From: an uncultured Pirellula sp.
GTDB taxonomy: Bacteria > Planctomycetota > Planctomycetia > Pirellulales > Pirellulaceae
Reading direction: 5' to 3'
Assembly (NCBI GenBank): GCA_903892355.1
Contig: CAITIE010000013.1
Coordinates: 1 to 63,024, forward strand
Length of the DNA: 63,024 nucleotides
Shown here: in pieces, positions 35,990-46,300 of the stretch
How positions within the stretch are numbered: position 1 is the stretch's first letter
Layout: each line of letters opens with the position of its first letter
Notes under the pieces: model-generated
What the model saw: only the letters and a program-made list of their open reading frames with translations
Told to the model about the DNA's origin: nothing
Databases searched by the model: none
Position numbers and translations under genes: made by a program

Positions 35990-38900
35990 ATGCGTGCGGA
36001 ACAATCCGATTTGGCGGACGATTTAGAGTTGGTGCCAACGACCGATTGGCTCCGCGTCCAAACCCGATGGGTACGAGGGATCGGCTCGCGCTGGAACCGC
36101 TTGCTTCAATCGAGATCGTTAGAACTAGAAACTCTGACTAGACTCTGCGACCTTGAAAACGACCAATTCAAGAACTCGTTCGCGCACTTGGTCGAGCAGC
36201 AAAAGCTCTATTCCAGTAAATTGCTAACCGATTGGGACCGGAGTCTCGATGATTGTCTAGGCAGTGCGGAACGCCAAACATTGGAGTCCATTCATCACGA
36301 AGAGCAGCAGATCGCGGCATTCAAAGCGAATTTGAAGCAGTCGGAACTAAAACTCGACGGAGACTACGACAACAAACGCAAATCTCTTAAAGCTGAGCTA
36401 GAATCGGCCAAGTCGAATGCGGGCAAGAAACGCGATGGGATCCGACTCAAACTGGACTCGGAGCGGCGACAGATCGAACAACAGATGCACGATGCCCGCG
36501 AGTGGATCGGTGTGAAAACTTCAGATCCGGTTTTGATCAACTGGACAAGTCATGATCCCCATCCTAAGGCGGACGAGATTCAGCGGATCCCAACTCTATC
36601 GGAAGTTGCAAAGAGCCTGGATGCGAGGAAAATTGAACTCGCTGCTGGGATTTCCAGAATGGAATCCAATCGATTCGCCAGAACTTTTGGTTTGCCAGTG
36701 CTCATCGTCTTGGGATTCCTACTCGGTGGAATGGCATCGGCAGTGGCGTTTTCGGCAGCGTTACCTCCGTTGATTTGGGCCTCGATCGGTTTAGTGACGC
36801 TCTTCGTTGCACCATGGATATTGTCATTATTGGTTTCACCATGGGTGACGAGGACGCTGACACGCGTTTTTCCCGAGATCGTTGATTGTGAAAAGGAAAC
36901 TTACCTTTTGTTGCAACGCGCAGGGCTGCTCGCAGATCAAAACCTTATTGCCGAAGTGCAAAGATTGGAGCGTTCCTACGCGGAGAACCTAACACAGCTC
37001 GATGCCAAACATCGTGAAACGCTTGAGCAACTGAGATGTAATTATCGAACCAAGAAGGAAGACGCGATACAGACCGCCACCCGGACCAGAACCTCACTGG
37101 CGGAGACACGAACTCAGAAGTTTAACGATATCAATGAGAAGGCGAACCCCGCCAACAAAAAACAAGAGGCGCGGCACGATGCGGAGACCAAAGAAGCGTT
37201 ACTGTCTCACCAAAGTCGCTTGACCTCCCTACGCGACGCGTACGATGCAACCCAAGCCAACTCAGTCCGTAAATGGTCGAGTGGAGTTGCTGCGATCGAT
37301 CATCGGTTGAGGCTGGTTCGAGAATCGATCAAGCAGAATTATCCTGACTGGCGTTCGGACATTTACAACAAAGGCGAATGGCCTCGCTCACCCAAAAACC
37401 TTGCTTGGCCAATCGGGTTTATCAAACCGGAGATGGGGTTGCCCGCAGACGATTTTGATACGGGGAGCTTGGAGAGCTATCTCAACAGTCTCGGGGAAAC
37501 CACTCCGTGGCCGATTTTCTACGACCTCCTGCATCATGGTGGATTGTTGGTTTCCACAGACTCCGATTGCATTGAACAAGGTTCACAGATTGTAAGAAAT
37601 GTCCTTTTGCGAGCGGTAACTTCCCTCCCTGCCGGTAAACTACAAACCACGATTATCGACCCCGAAGGCTTGGGGAAGAAGTTCTCATGGTTAATGCATG
37701 TTGCCGATGTCGATCCTTCCTTAGTAAACCACCGTGTTTGGACACAGCCAATTCATATTGCCGACCAATTGGCACTCGCCGCTAGACACGTCGAAGACGC
37801 AATCCAGCAAAGCCTCCGTAATCGTTATCGGAATCTGTACGAATACAATCAAAATGCAGGTCCCATGGCGATACCATACCGCTTGATCGTTTGGGTCGGT
37901 TTTCCTTTCGGCCTGGATGATCACTCATGGCAATCCCTCTGTTCAATCCTGTCATCAGGAGGACGCTGCGGAGTTGGCGTTATTTTGTTGTCTTCTGAGA
38001 ATACCGTTTGGCCAACATTCGCTGACCGAAAAAAACTCAAGGAATACGGACTGCATCTCAAGGTTCCACACGGCGCGAGTTCGGAGATACCCGCGAAGGA
38101 AGAATCGTCGATTCGTGCGACGCTGGGCGTTGCGGAACTGGAGGGGTTCCCAATGGAGCTCATTTCGCCACCCGACGAATCGTCCCTGGCACGCATTATG
38201 CAACATCATCTCATGGCCGCAACGAATATCGGGAAACGCATCGTGCCATTTGCATCGATCGCGCCTGATCAGCATGCAATCCAAAGGGCTTCTTCGGCCG
38301 ACGGACTCGAAATACCGATTGGAATATCGGACGCAGGTCGTCCCCAGTTGGTTCGATTGGGAGCCGGAACATCGCAGCACGTTTTAATCGCCGGAAAGAC
38401 GGGGTCCGGAAAATCTTCCTTGCTACACACGCTGATCAGTAGCGCTGCACTAAATTACTCACCCGAAGAGCTTCGATTGGTACTGCTCGACTTTAAGAAA
38501 GGGGTCGAATTCCAAGTCTATGCGGAGTTGGGGTTGCCCCATGCGGATATTATCGGGATCGAAAGCCGCCGGGAATTTGGACTTAGTACGCTCGAGTACC
38601 TGGACCGCGTTCTGAGCGCTCGAGGGGAAGCGTTTCGGGGATGGGGAGTGCAGGATTTGCCAAGCCTCAAAAAGAAGCATCCGGATATTCGATTACCTCG
38701 GATTCTCATCGTCATCGATGAATTCCAAGAGATGTTCGTCGAGGATGACAAACTATCTCAACAAGCATCCATGCTCATGGATCGAATCGTACGTCAAGGT
38801 CGATCTTTCGGCATGCATTTGGTCCTCGCATCACAGACTCTAGGAGGCGCTTATTCCCTGCCCCGAACGACCCTGTCTCAAATGGCTGTCCGTATTGCAC

Positions 38901-40003
38901 TCCAATGCGACAGCTCAGATGCCATGCTCATTCTCAGTGAGGACAATACAGCCGCAGAGCGATTGCGATATTCCGGTCAAGGGATCTACAACGAGATTGG
39001 CGGGCGGATCGAAGGCAACCAAAACTTCCAAGGGTCTTTTCTACAGAAAGTCGAACAACTAGAAAGGCTCAGCGCGTTGCCCCACTTCCCAGTTCCCCAT
39101 TCGACTACAACCAACGCACTCGGTCGTCGCATCATTTTCGAGGGACATAAGCCTGCGACCTGGGACTCCGTCGCAATGCAATCCGCCTTTGCTGACGTTA
39201 AATCCAAAGAACCTTCTTCCATCCCATGGATTCTCGGTGATAGCGTATCGATCGAACCTCCTATCGTTCGCCAATTCACGCGAAACGCTGGTCGCAATGC
39301 CATGATCGTTGCGTCTGAGGACCGAAACGTTGCTAGCTTAATCGCAAGCTGGATTGCAGGGACGACCTACCTGACGACCGAAGCAAAGGAGGCTGGCGAT
39401 TCGAACCGCCTACATGGCTCGAGCCTCGGGAAGTTTGTGATACTCGATGGGTGTCGCCCTGAGGACATCAATGTCCAACAAGTCCTCTCATGGCTACCGG
39501 AATGCGACGCAAGCGTGAGACTCGCCAGTGCACGAGATGCAGAACTCACTTTAGCCGAACTGAACGAGGAACTCGACCGTCGAAATGCTCAGCCGACCGA
39601 GGTTCATCCTGCCATCTACTTGGTAATCCTAAACCTGTCCCGATTCCGTGAACTGCGACGCAGCGAAGATTTCTCCTTCGGAGCTTCCGACGGAGAGGCC
39701 ATCAAACCCGATGCCGTCTTGGCCAAATTACTCGCCGACGGCCCTCCGCTTGGAATTCATGTTTGCATCTGGGCGGATTCGGCAACCTCGCTTTCAAGAT
39801 GGCTTTCACGCGCCTCGCTCCGAGACATCGAGATCCGGATACTCTCCCAAATGTCCGCGGCAGATTCTAACCAATTGATCGATTCAAACATCGCCAATCG
39901 CTTGGATAAGTACGTCATGCTAGTTCATGATGACATCGACGGGAAATCGATAAAATTCAGGCCTTTTATGCTTGAGAGCATTCGTGACCAGAACCGCTCG
40001 TAG
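35990..40003 (+). CDS. Coiled-coil membrane protein with three FtsK/EccC-like ATPase units
   Basis: A 1337-residue protein from the ATG at 35990 (an in-frame TTG lies at 35972). Residues about 95-175 are predicted coiled coil by pattern (charged heptads), two transmembrane helices lie at about 235-256 and 262-284, and a second coiled coil at about 316-445. Then come three ATPase-like units. Unit 1 (about 509-695) has no P-loop. Unit 2 has Walker A GKTGSGKS (802-809) and Walker B ILIVIDEF (905-912) with LVLASQTL sensor. Unit 3 (about 1085-1300) again lacks a P-loop. This is like EccC/EssC of type VII secretion, but unlike those, only the middle unit looks active. No WXG100 gene is seen. It may also be a DNA or protein translocase of unknown kind. 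Confidence 0.85.
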   Translation: MRAEQSDLADDLELVPTTDWLRVQTRWVRGIGSRWNRLLQSRSLELETLTRLCDLENDQFKNSFAHLVEQQKLYSSKLLTDWDRSLDDCLGSAERQTLESIHHEEQQIAAFKANLKQSELKLDGDYDNKRKSLKAELESAKSNAGKKRDGIRLKLDSERRQIEQQMHDAREWIGVKTSDPVLINWTSHDPHPKADEIQRIPTLSEVAKSLDARKIELAAGISRMESNRFARTFGLPVLIVLGFLLGGMASAVAFSAALPPLIWASIGLVTLFVAPWILSLLVSPWVTRTLTRVFPEIVDCEKETYLLLQRAGLLADQNLIAEVQRLERSYAENLTQLDAKHRETLEQLRCNYRTKKEDAIQTATRTRTSLAETRTQKFNDINEKANPANKKQEARHDAETKEALLSHQSRLTSLRDAYDATQANSVRKWSSGVAAIDHRLRLVRESIKQNYPDWRSDIYNKGEWPRSPKNLAWPIGFIKPEMGLPADDFDTGSLESYLNSLGETTPWPIFYDLLHHGGLLVSTDSDCIEQGSQIVRNVLLRAVTSLPAGKLQTTIIDPEGLGKKFSWLMHVADVDPSLVNHRVWTQPIHIADQLALAARHVEDAIQQSLRNRYRNLYEYNQNAGPMAIPYRLIVWVGFPFGLDDHSWQSLCSILSSGGRCGVGVILLSSENTVWPTFADRKKLKEYGLHLKVPHGASSEIPAKEESSIRATLGVAELEGFPMELISPPDESSLARIMQHHLMAATNIGKRIVPFASIAPDQHAIQRASSADGLEIPIGISDAGRPQLVRLGAGTSQHVLIAGKTGSGKSSLLHTLISSAALNYSPEELRLVLLDFKKGVEFQVYAELGLPHADIIGIESRREFGLSTLEYLDRVLSARGEAFRGWGVQDLPSLKKKHPDIRLPRILIVIDEFQEMFVEDDKLSQQASMLMDRIVRQGRSFGMHLVLASQTLGGAYSLPRTTLSQMAVRIALQCDSSDAMLILSEDNTAAERLRYSGQGIYNEIGGRIEGNQNFQGSFLQKVEQLERLSALPHFPVPHSTTTNALGRRIIFEGHKPATWDSVAMQSAFADVKSKEPSSIPWILGDSVSIEPPIVRQFTRNAGRNAMIVASEDRNVASLIASWIAGTTYLTTEAKEAGDSNRLHGSSLGKFVILDGCRPEDINVQQVLSWLPECDASVRLASARDAELTLAELNEELDRRNAQPTEVHPAIYLVILNLSRFRELRRSEDFSFGASDGEAIKPDAVLAKLLADGPPLGIHVCIWADSATSLSRWLSRASLRDIEIRILSQMSAADSNQLIDSNIANRLDKYVMLVHDDIDGKSIKFRPFMLESIRDQNRS

Positions 40004-40117
40004 GCGGATGGAATCGACGTTCCAGACCGCCTAGCGGACTATGGTTTGACCGTTTTTCGAATCGTCAATCCTACCGGATTGTCGGAGGAATCCGAGCAAA
40101 AACAGGGATCTTGCTAC

Positions 40118-40147
40118 ATGACAACCACTGTTAATATTCTGTAAGAT
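40118..40147 (+). promoter_or_regulatory. Candidate sigma70-type promoter of the LuxR regulator
   Basis: In an AT-rich patch 100 bp upstream of the regulator start there is ATGACA (40118-40123), an 18-bp spacer and TAAGAT (40142-40147), which match TTGACA/TATAAT at five and four of six positions. This is pattern only. Confidence 0.3.
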
Positions 40148-40246
40148 ATAAGTCTACACCGCAAACGTGGCGATTTTTGACGTTTCCCTTCCGGGCCAAT
40201 TTGCAGTGACTTGTCTCCTCGTCGATATTCAAGTTCGGAGCTGTCC

Positions 40247-40879
40247 ATGGCTAACGTCGTTTTGCTGGTAGGGGCGTTTGATATAGATCAACTTGGCTTC
40301 AGTCTTTGGCTGAGTGGAGTAGAAGATCACGTGATGTATCACGCCAGATCGGTCAAAGCAGCCAAAATGCATTTGGCGGAAAAGCCGTTCGATACCGTGA
40401 TCATCGATACCTTTCTCCCCGATGGTGACCCGATCGAGTTATTGAGCGAGATTCGTGCAACCCATCCTAACCAATCGGTTCTTTTGTTGGCCCGACAAGA
40501 ACACCCGGCCGCAACCGCGAAAGCGGCCGCACTGGGTGCGTTGGGTCTCATCCTGAAATCCGATCCTCGCCAAGTCTTCCTAGGGAAACTCGACAAGGCG
40601 ATTCAAGGTAAGAGTCACTGGACCAAGGACGATCTGCGCAGGATCGCTGTGTCCGCAGCTGCGATCCCAACGACAAGCGACTACGAAGTCCCCCTCACTC
40701 AACGCGAAGGGGATGTCCTCCAGCACCTCGCGCAAGGCCGCACCAACAAAGAGATCGCGCAAGCACTCGAAATCAGTTATGAAACCGTCAAGGAACACGT
40801 GCAGCACATTTTGAGAAAAGTTGGTGTCAATGATCGCACCCAAGCCGCCGTTTGGGCGGTTCGAAGGCAGTTGATTTAG
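40247..40879 (+). CDS. LuxR/NarL-type response regulator with degenerate receiver
   Basis: A 210-residue protein; the ATG at 40247 has GGAG six bases upstream. The N-terminal receiver domain has the phospho-acceptor position D54 (VIIDTFLP) and the conserved Lys K104 (LILKSD), but the acidic pair normally near residues 9-10 is replaced by Gly-Ala (LLVGAFD), so Mg2+ binding and phosphorylation may be impaired. The C-terminal LuxR helix-turn-helix is at about 150-207 (LTQREGDVLQHLAQGRTNKEIAQALEISYETVKEHVQHI). It follows the FtsK-like gene by 243 bp and probably has its own promoter. No histidine kinase gene is adjacent. Confidence 0.92.
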   Translation: MANVVLLVGAFDIDQLGFSLWLSGVEDHVMYHARSVKAAKMHLAEKPFDTVIIDTFLPDGDPIELLSEIRATHPNQSVLLLARQEHPAATAKAAALGALGLILKSDPRQVFLGKLDKAIQGKSHWTKDDLRRIAVSAAAIPTTSDYEVPLTQREGDVLQHLAQGRTNKEIAQALEISYETVKEHVQHILRKVGVNDRTQAAVWAVRRQLI

Positions 40880-40935
40880 CCTTCTCTTATTTCAAGCCTG
40901 CCGCCGCGGAGCGGTCACATCGCCGATAGACCACG

Positions 40936-40949
40936 CGCTCTAAAGAGCG
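40936..40949. terminator. Small hairpin between convergent genes
   Basis: CGCTCT (40936-40941) and AGAGCG (40944-40949) form a six-base-pair stem with an AA loop between the convergent regulator and PfkB genes. There is no T-run, so a role in termination is only possible. Confidence 0.3.
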
Positions 40950-40970
40950 ATCCAAGTGCGATGAGTCATC

Positions 40971-40998
40971 GCGGTGACGTTTTAGCGGTGACGTTTTA
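40971..40998. repeat. 14-bp perfect tandem duplication
   Basis: GCGGTGACGTTTTA occurs twice head to tail (40971-40984 and 40985-40998) just beyond the stop of the minus-strand PfkB gene at 41017. Confidence 0.95.
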
Positions 40999-41016
40999 CC
41001 AACGCAGCTTACCCGC

Positions 41017-42036
41017 TCAGCCGCCAACGTCGTCGGCCCGATTCACTTCAATCCCCTCTTCCCAAAGGGGCAATGCGTCCAATTGCAATCTCGCGCCAAT
41101 CTGGCTGATCACTTTGGAACACAAGAAATTCGCTCCGCGTGCAGCAACCGCTGGGGAGTAACCATGGGTGATTCCATAGAGAAACGCGCCCGCAAACATA
41201 TCCCCTGCCCCGGTCAAATCCTTGGGATGGCACGAGAATGCAGGAACGTGAACCTCCTCACCATCAAACCGCACGAACGCCCCGTGCGGGCCATCGGTTA
41301 CAACGCAATTCGGCACCATACCACGCAATGCATGAAATGCAGCTGTACTGGCTTCCGTCGAGGTAATGGCTTGCGACTCAGGAGCATTGCAAAACAACAA
41401 GTCGGTGCTCTTCAAAGCATCATGAAACGCATCGCCGAAAACCGTTGGGACAAATGCTTCGGAACACGTCACAGCCACCTTGGTCCCGTGATGTTTCGCG
41501 ATGTCGATGGCTTTTCGAATCGCATGTTGCCCAGTCTCCGGATTCGCAAATACGTAACCCTCGATGAACAACCACGTCGATTTCGCAATGCGTTCTTCAT
41601 CGACATGCTTGTCGGAAAGATGACTCGAAACGCCCAAACAGGTGCGCATCGTTCGCTCGGCATCGGTGGTTATCAATGCGACGCATGTACCCGTCGACTG
41701 ACCAAAGATCACCGGATTTCCCATGTTAATACGTAGCGATTGGAACTCTTCGACATAGTGAAGCCCGTATCGGTCATCTCCAACGCATCCGATAAACGCT
41801 CCACGGCCACCCAACTGCGACAGACCGATGATGGAGTTCGCCACCGATCCACCGCTGACCAATTGCAATTCATGGGGCATATCGGTAAACCGCGCGAGCA
41901 GTTGCTGCTGCTCTTGGAGATCGACTAATCGCATCGTTCCCTTTTCAAAGCCCAGACCACCGAATTCGGCTTCTTCAAGCTCCAGGAATATATCAACCAC
42001 TGCGTTCCCTAGCCCACACACATCGTAATTTCTCAT
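41017..42036 (-). CDS. PfkB-family carbohydrate/nucleoside kinase
   Basis: A 339-residue ribokinase-fold kinase. The N-terminal signature SGGSVANSIIGLSQLGGRGAFIGCVGDD (about 61-88) and the catalytic signature DLTGAGDMFAGAFLYG (273-288, catalytic base D279) are intact. Its start MRNYDVCGLGNAVVDIF resembles the adenosine-kinase/sugar-kinase group common in planctomycetes and alphaproteobacteria. It phosphorylates a sugar or nucleoside with ATP; which one cannot be said. moaA lies upstream on the same strand with 67 bp between. Confidence 0.93.
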   Translation of the reverse strand: MRNYDVCGLGNAVVDIFLELEEAEFGGLGFEKGTMRLVDLQEQQQLLARFTDMPHELQLVSGGSVANSIIGLSQLGGRGAFIGCVGDDRYGLHYVEEFQSLRINMGNPVIFGQSTGTCVALITTDAERTMRTCLGVSSHLSDKHVDEERIAKSTWLFIEGYVFANPETGQHAIRKAIDIAKHHGTKVAVTCSEAFVPTVFGDAFHDALKSTDLLFCNAPESQAITSTEASTAAFHALRGMVPNCVVTDGPHGAFVRFDGEEVHVPAFSCHPKDLTGAGDMFAGAFLYGITHGYSPAVAARGANFLCSKVISQIGARLQLDALPLWEEGIEVNRADDVGG

Positions 42037-42103
42037 TCGAAGTATCTTTCTTTCCTGCTAAACCCAAGGCCTGCGTTTGACCCCGCAACCATTTTAACGA
42101 AGG

Positions 42104-43105
42104 CTACCCGCCGATTTGGTACATGGCCCGCTCGGGCGGCGAAAATCCACGGTCCGAAATTCCATGGGATGCAAATTTTGCATGTACGCAATCCATCGCA
42201 ATTCGATGAATCTCCGCATCGGACGCACCTCGCATGACCGGCCCGCGGACATCCCATTCCTGCCGTCCAAACAGGCAGTTTCGAAACTTACCGTCCGCCG
42301 TCAACCGCAATCGGTTGCAATCCCTACAGAATGGTTGAGAAACCGGATCAATGAACCCAATACCACCCTTCCCATCCGGAAACTGAAAGTCTCGCGAGGG
42401 CTGGGAGAGATCGGCCGATACAACCGGTCTCAACTCTCCAAACTCCTGCTCGACGATTCCTCGCAACTCCTCTCCCGAAACCACCTGCGACTCGCTCCAA
42501 GCACGATCCGCATCGAGGGGCATAAACTCAATGAACCGGATGACAACGCCTTGCTCCCTCGCGAAACGCACCAGTGGAATCACATCCTCAAGATTGATTC
42601 CTCGCAATACCAATGCATTCAATCGCACTTGAAGAGGGCTTCGAACAGCAGCCGCAATGCCGCTGAGTACTTGCTCCAGACCATCCCGCCGCGAAATCTG
42701 CTGGAACCCTTTCTCCCGCAACGTATCGAGAGAGATATTCACATGGGTCAGACCTGAAGCAACCAACGCATCGATCGACTCGGCGAGCATCATGCCGTTC
42801 GTGGTCATCGCGAGCTGACGGATACTTACAATCCGTGAAAGCATTCCCACCAATCGCGGTAGATCAGGGCGCATCAGTGGCTCCCCACCCGTCAAACGCA
42901 CCTTCTCAATTCCAGCTCGTCCAAGTACCGAGACGACCCTGGCAATCGATTCGAAATCCAACAGCCGATCTCTGGGCAAAAAACCATGCACCTTTTCCGG
43001 CATGCAGTACCGACAGCGGATGTTGCAAGCATCGGTAACAGAAACACGCAGCGATGTGTGCATCCGCTGGTATTGATCGATCAAATAAGGATATTCAGAG
43101 GGCAT
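42104..43105 (-). CDS. moaA: GTP 3',8-cyclase MoaA
   Basis: A 333-residue radical SAM protein from the ATG at 43105 (a GTG at 43138 is the longer option). The N-terminal cluster is C27-N-I-R-C31-R-Y-C34, with TGGEPLMRPDL next. The C-terminal second cluster site reads FCRDCNRLRLTADGKFRNCLF, and the protein ends in Gly-Gly (MYQIGG), the tail needed for GTP-derived radical chemistry in MoaA. It carries out the first step of molybdenum cofactor synthesis from GTP. No other moa genes are adjacent, though the ThiF/MoeB-like protein at 25943 could serve that pathway. Confidence 0.97.
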   Translation of the reverse strand: MPSEYPYLIDQYQRMHTSLRVSVTDACNIRCRYCMPEKVHGFLPRDRLLDFESIARVVSVLGRAGIEKVRLTGGEPLMRPDLPRLVGMLSRIVSIRQLAMTTNGMMLAESIDALVASGLTHVNISLDTLREKGFQQISRRDGLEQVLSGIAAAVRSPLQVRLNALVLRGINLEDVIPLVRFAREQGVVIRFIEFMPLDADRAWSESQVVSGEELRGIVEQEFGELRPVVSADLSQPSRDFQFPDGKGGIGFIDPVSQPFCRDCNRLRLTADGKFRNCLFGRQEWDVRGPVMRGASDAEIHRIAMDCVHAKFASHGISDRGFSPPERAMYQIGG

Positions 43106-43345
43106 TGGGCAACCGGGTCTTGGACGCAGGCATGTCACGAACGGAACGTATCGCTGATCCTCTAGATGCTAACTGGAGCACGGCTGAAACAACCGCCATG
43201 AACTGTTCTCACGCCCCTGCGTAACGAATGGGCAACACCGACTGTTTCAGCTTACTCAAAGTCCAAGACATCGTATAGCCGTACTCGCCCCGTCGAGCCC
43301 ACACAGCCTCGATGAATTCAGAGCGTGTAGGTACGGTCAGACCTC

Positions 43346-43381
43346 GTTTTGTCGCGGCTCACTGTTTTGTCGCGGCTCACT
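43346..43381. repeat. 18-bp perfect tandem duplication
   Basis: GTTTTGTCGCGGCTCACT is present twice in a row (43346-43363 and 43364-43381), 12 bp beyond the stop codon of the minus-strand transglutaminase gene (43394). Confidence 0.95.
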
Positions 43382-43393
43382 CACGTCTTCGAT

Positions 43394-46300
43394 TTATCGC
43401 ACCACCGACTCCCGTCGCAGGTCGAGGGTTGACGGAAACTCCGGGTTCGGTTTCGACATCCTAGGCACGATCTGGCCTGGGGTGTGGCCGTACGGCAAAA
43501 AGCGAGCGATTCGTCGCCCTTCGGCTTCAAGGGCATTGACCGGAAACGTCTCGTAATTTCGCCCTCCAGGATGCGCGACGTGATACGTACAACCGCCGAC
43601 CATTCTTCCCGCGCGAACATCCCAGAGATCCACCACCAGTGGCGTATGGAGCGGGATGGTAGGATGAAGGCACGATGCTGGCCACCACGCCCGATAACGA
43701 ATCCCCGAGACATAACTGTCTGGGTCGCCTGTGCATTGAAGAGGCAACTCAATGCCGTTACAGAGTACCTTGTATCGCTTGCCGTCCAGCCCTGCAACTT
43801 TGACTTCTATCCTCTCGACGCTGGAATCAACATAACGCACTGTTCCGCCACCACCTGGCTCTTCTCCGAGCACATACCACGGCTCGATCGCGGTCCTTAA
43901 CGAGATCGACACGCCTGCATATTCGACCTGGCCGATGAACGGAAACCGGAACTCATAGTGAGGTGCGAACCACCCATCCTCCCAATCCCACCTTGATTCC
44001 TGAAGGTACCCCAAAACCGATTGCAGGTCTCGCCATTGATAATGGGGCAACATGAATCGATCGTGCAGCGCAGTCCCCCATCGCACCAGCGGTTCTTTGT
44101 ACGGCGTTCTCCAAAAGCTGGCGAGAAGCGATCGAACCAACAATTGAGTGGTCAAGCTCATCTGGGAATGAGGTGGCATCTCAAAGCCCCGCAGCTCCAC
44201 GAGTCCTAAGCGCCCCGTTGAACTGTCGGGTGAGTAGAGTTTGTCGATGCAAATCTCCGCTCGATGCGTATTGCCCGTCAGATCGATAAGCAGATTCCTC
44301 AACAGACGATCCACCAACCAAGGCGGTATTTCGCCACCTGGTTCAGGGATCAAATCCAGTGCTGTTTGCAACTCGTAAATTGCATCATTCCGCCCCTCGT
44401 CGCTACGAGGAGCTTGACTCGTGGGTCCGATGAATCGGTTGCTGAAGAAATAGGAAAGGGACGGGTGATTGTTCCAAAACGCAATCAAGCTCCGTAGTAG
44501 ATCGGGTCGGCGAAGGAATGGACTATCGGGCGGAGTTGCACCACCCATAACAATGTGATTGCCGCCACCAGTCCCCGTATGCTTTCCGTCCAGATCGAAT
44601 TTCTCGGTGGCCAAGCGACACTGCCGAGCCTCGTCATAAAGCGTTTCGGTGTTGCTTACGAGCTCCTCCCAGGTCGCGCTCGGGTGGATGTTTACCTCGA
44701 TAACACCCGGGTCCGGAGTCACCTTGATCATCTGCAATCGATGATCCTTGGGAGGGAGATACCCCTCGACCACGATCGGCATATTCAAATCGAATGCCGT
44801 TTGCTCGATCGCCCAAATCAACTCGAGGTAATCCTCCAGCAATTCGACCGGGGCCATGAATACATAGAGACGACCATCTCGTGGCTCCACGCACAATGCA
44901 GTACGAACCATCGAATCCGGGTCGATCTGAGTATCAGCAACTCCGCGTGCTTGATTCGTAATCCATTGGTCATCATCGATCGAATCGTATGCCATCACTC
45001 CAGTCCGCCCCATGATCCCCCCGTCCTTTGGTCCCTTGGCACGGTCTGTTAGAGATGCCGACTGTTGCAGCAACGGCGGGGCTGATGGCAATGCCGGACG
45101 AGCTGCGAACGGATCCAACGGGGTCATGAGGCTCGCACTAGGATTCGACGAATAAGGCAGAGTATCGAGAGGGAGCCTCAACCCGATCGACGAATCCCCG
45201 GGTAGTAAGAAAAGCTTCTCAGGACGCACAGGCCATGGACCACTTGTCCATTTCCGCTCCGCTTGCCACCACTGCTTCCGGACAGGAATAACGACACCAA
45301 CGGGTTCGTTCAGACCCCGCTGAAAGACTCGCGTTAAACGAACTCTCTGCTCGGGATCCTCAAGCTTGGAATCCCACGGTAGAACGTTAATCGGCAACCG
45401 TTGCTCTCGCCACATGTAGTAATAAACATCTTCGTACGCAGGCATTATCCAACGCGGATCAACACCCAATCGCGTCGCCAATTGCGTTGCAAAACGCCGC
45501 GCATGAGCAAACGAATGCCCATAGTCTTTCCGTTCGTCTGCAATCCAACGCTCATCATGCCAGATGGGTTGGCCGTCCGTACGCCAAATGCACGATAAAG
45601 CCCACCGAGGCAACGATTCACCGGGATACCATTTCCCTTGTCCGTAATGAAGCATCGCTCCCGGCGCAAAGCGTTGACGCAGTCGCTTGATCAATTCGCC
45701 CGACATCCAACGTTTATTGATACCTACCGCTGCATTGTTCCATTCCTCTCCCTCCATATCATCCATCGACACGAACGTGGGCTCTCCACCGAATGTCAGT
45801 CGCATGTCGTCCTGATTCATCTGAGTGTCGATCGCTTTTCCAAGCCGATCTATGCGCATCCATTGCTCGTCGGTGTATGGCTTGGTCGAACGCGGATCCT
45901 CGTGCATGCGCGTTACCGTCATCGAAAACGAAAACTCGCATTCAGCTTGATCTACCGTACCCGTGATCGGTGATGCGCTCGACGGATCTGGAGTACACGC
46001 CAGCGGCAGATGCCCTTCACCGCACAACAAGCCGCTCGTCGGGTCCAAACCAACCCATCCCGCTCCCGGCAAATAAATCTCTGTCCACGCATGCAGGTCC
46101 GTGAAGTCTTTCTCAGGCCCGCTGGGGCCATCCAGGGAACGGATGTCGGGTGCTAGCTGGATCAAGTATCCCGATGCAAAACGCGCAGCGATCCCCAATC
46201 TTCTAAATATCTGAACCAAAAGCCATGCCGAATCACGGCACGAACCACAGCGCTTTTCAAGGGTTTCCTCGGGAGCCTGTACTCCCGGTTCCATCCGTAT

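Noticed and set aside
39395-39415. tRNA-like TTCGAACC segment
   Set aside because: It resembles a T-arm on the minus strand, but it is inside the FtsK-like coding sequence and no acceptor stem or anticodon arm could be paired.
42037-43393. Riboswitch upstream of moaA
   Set aside because: I looked for a Moco-type leader in 43106-43393 and saw no convincing conserved stems; the only notable element is the 18-bp duplication.
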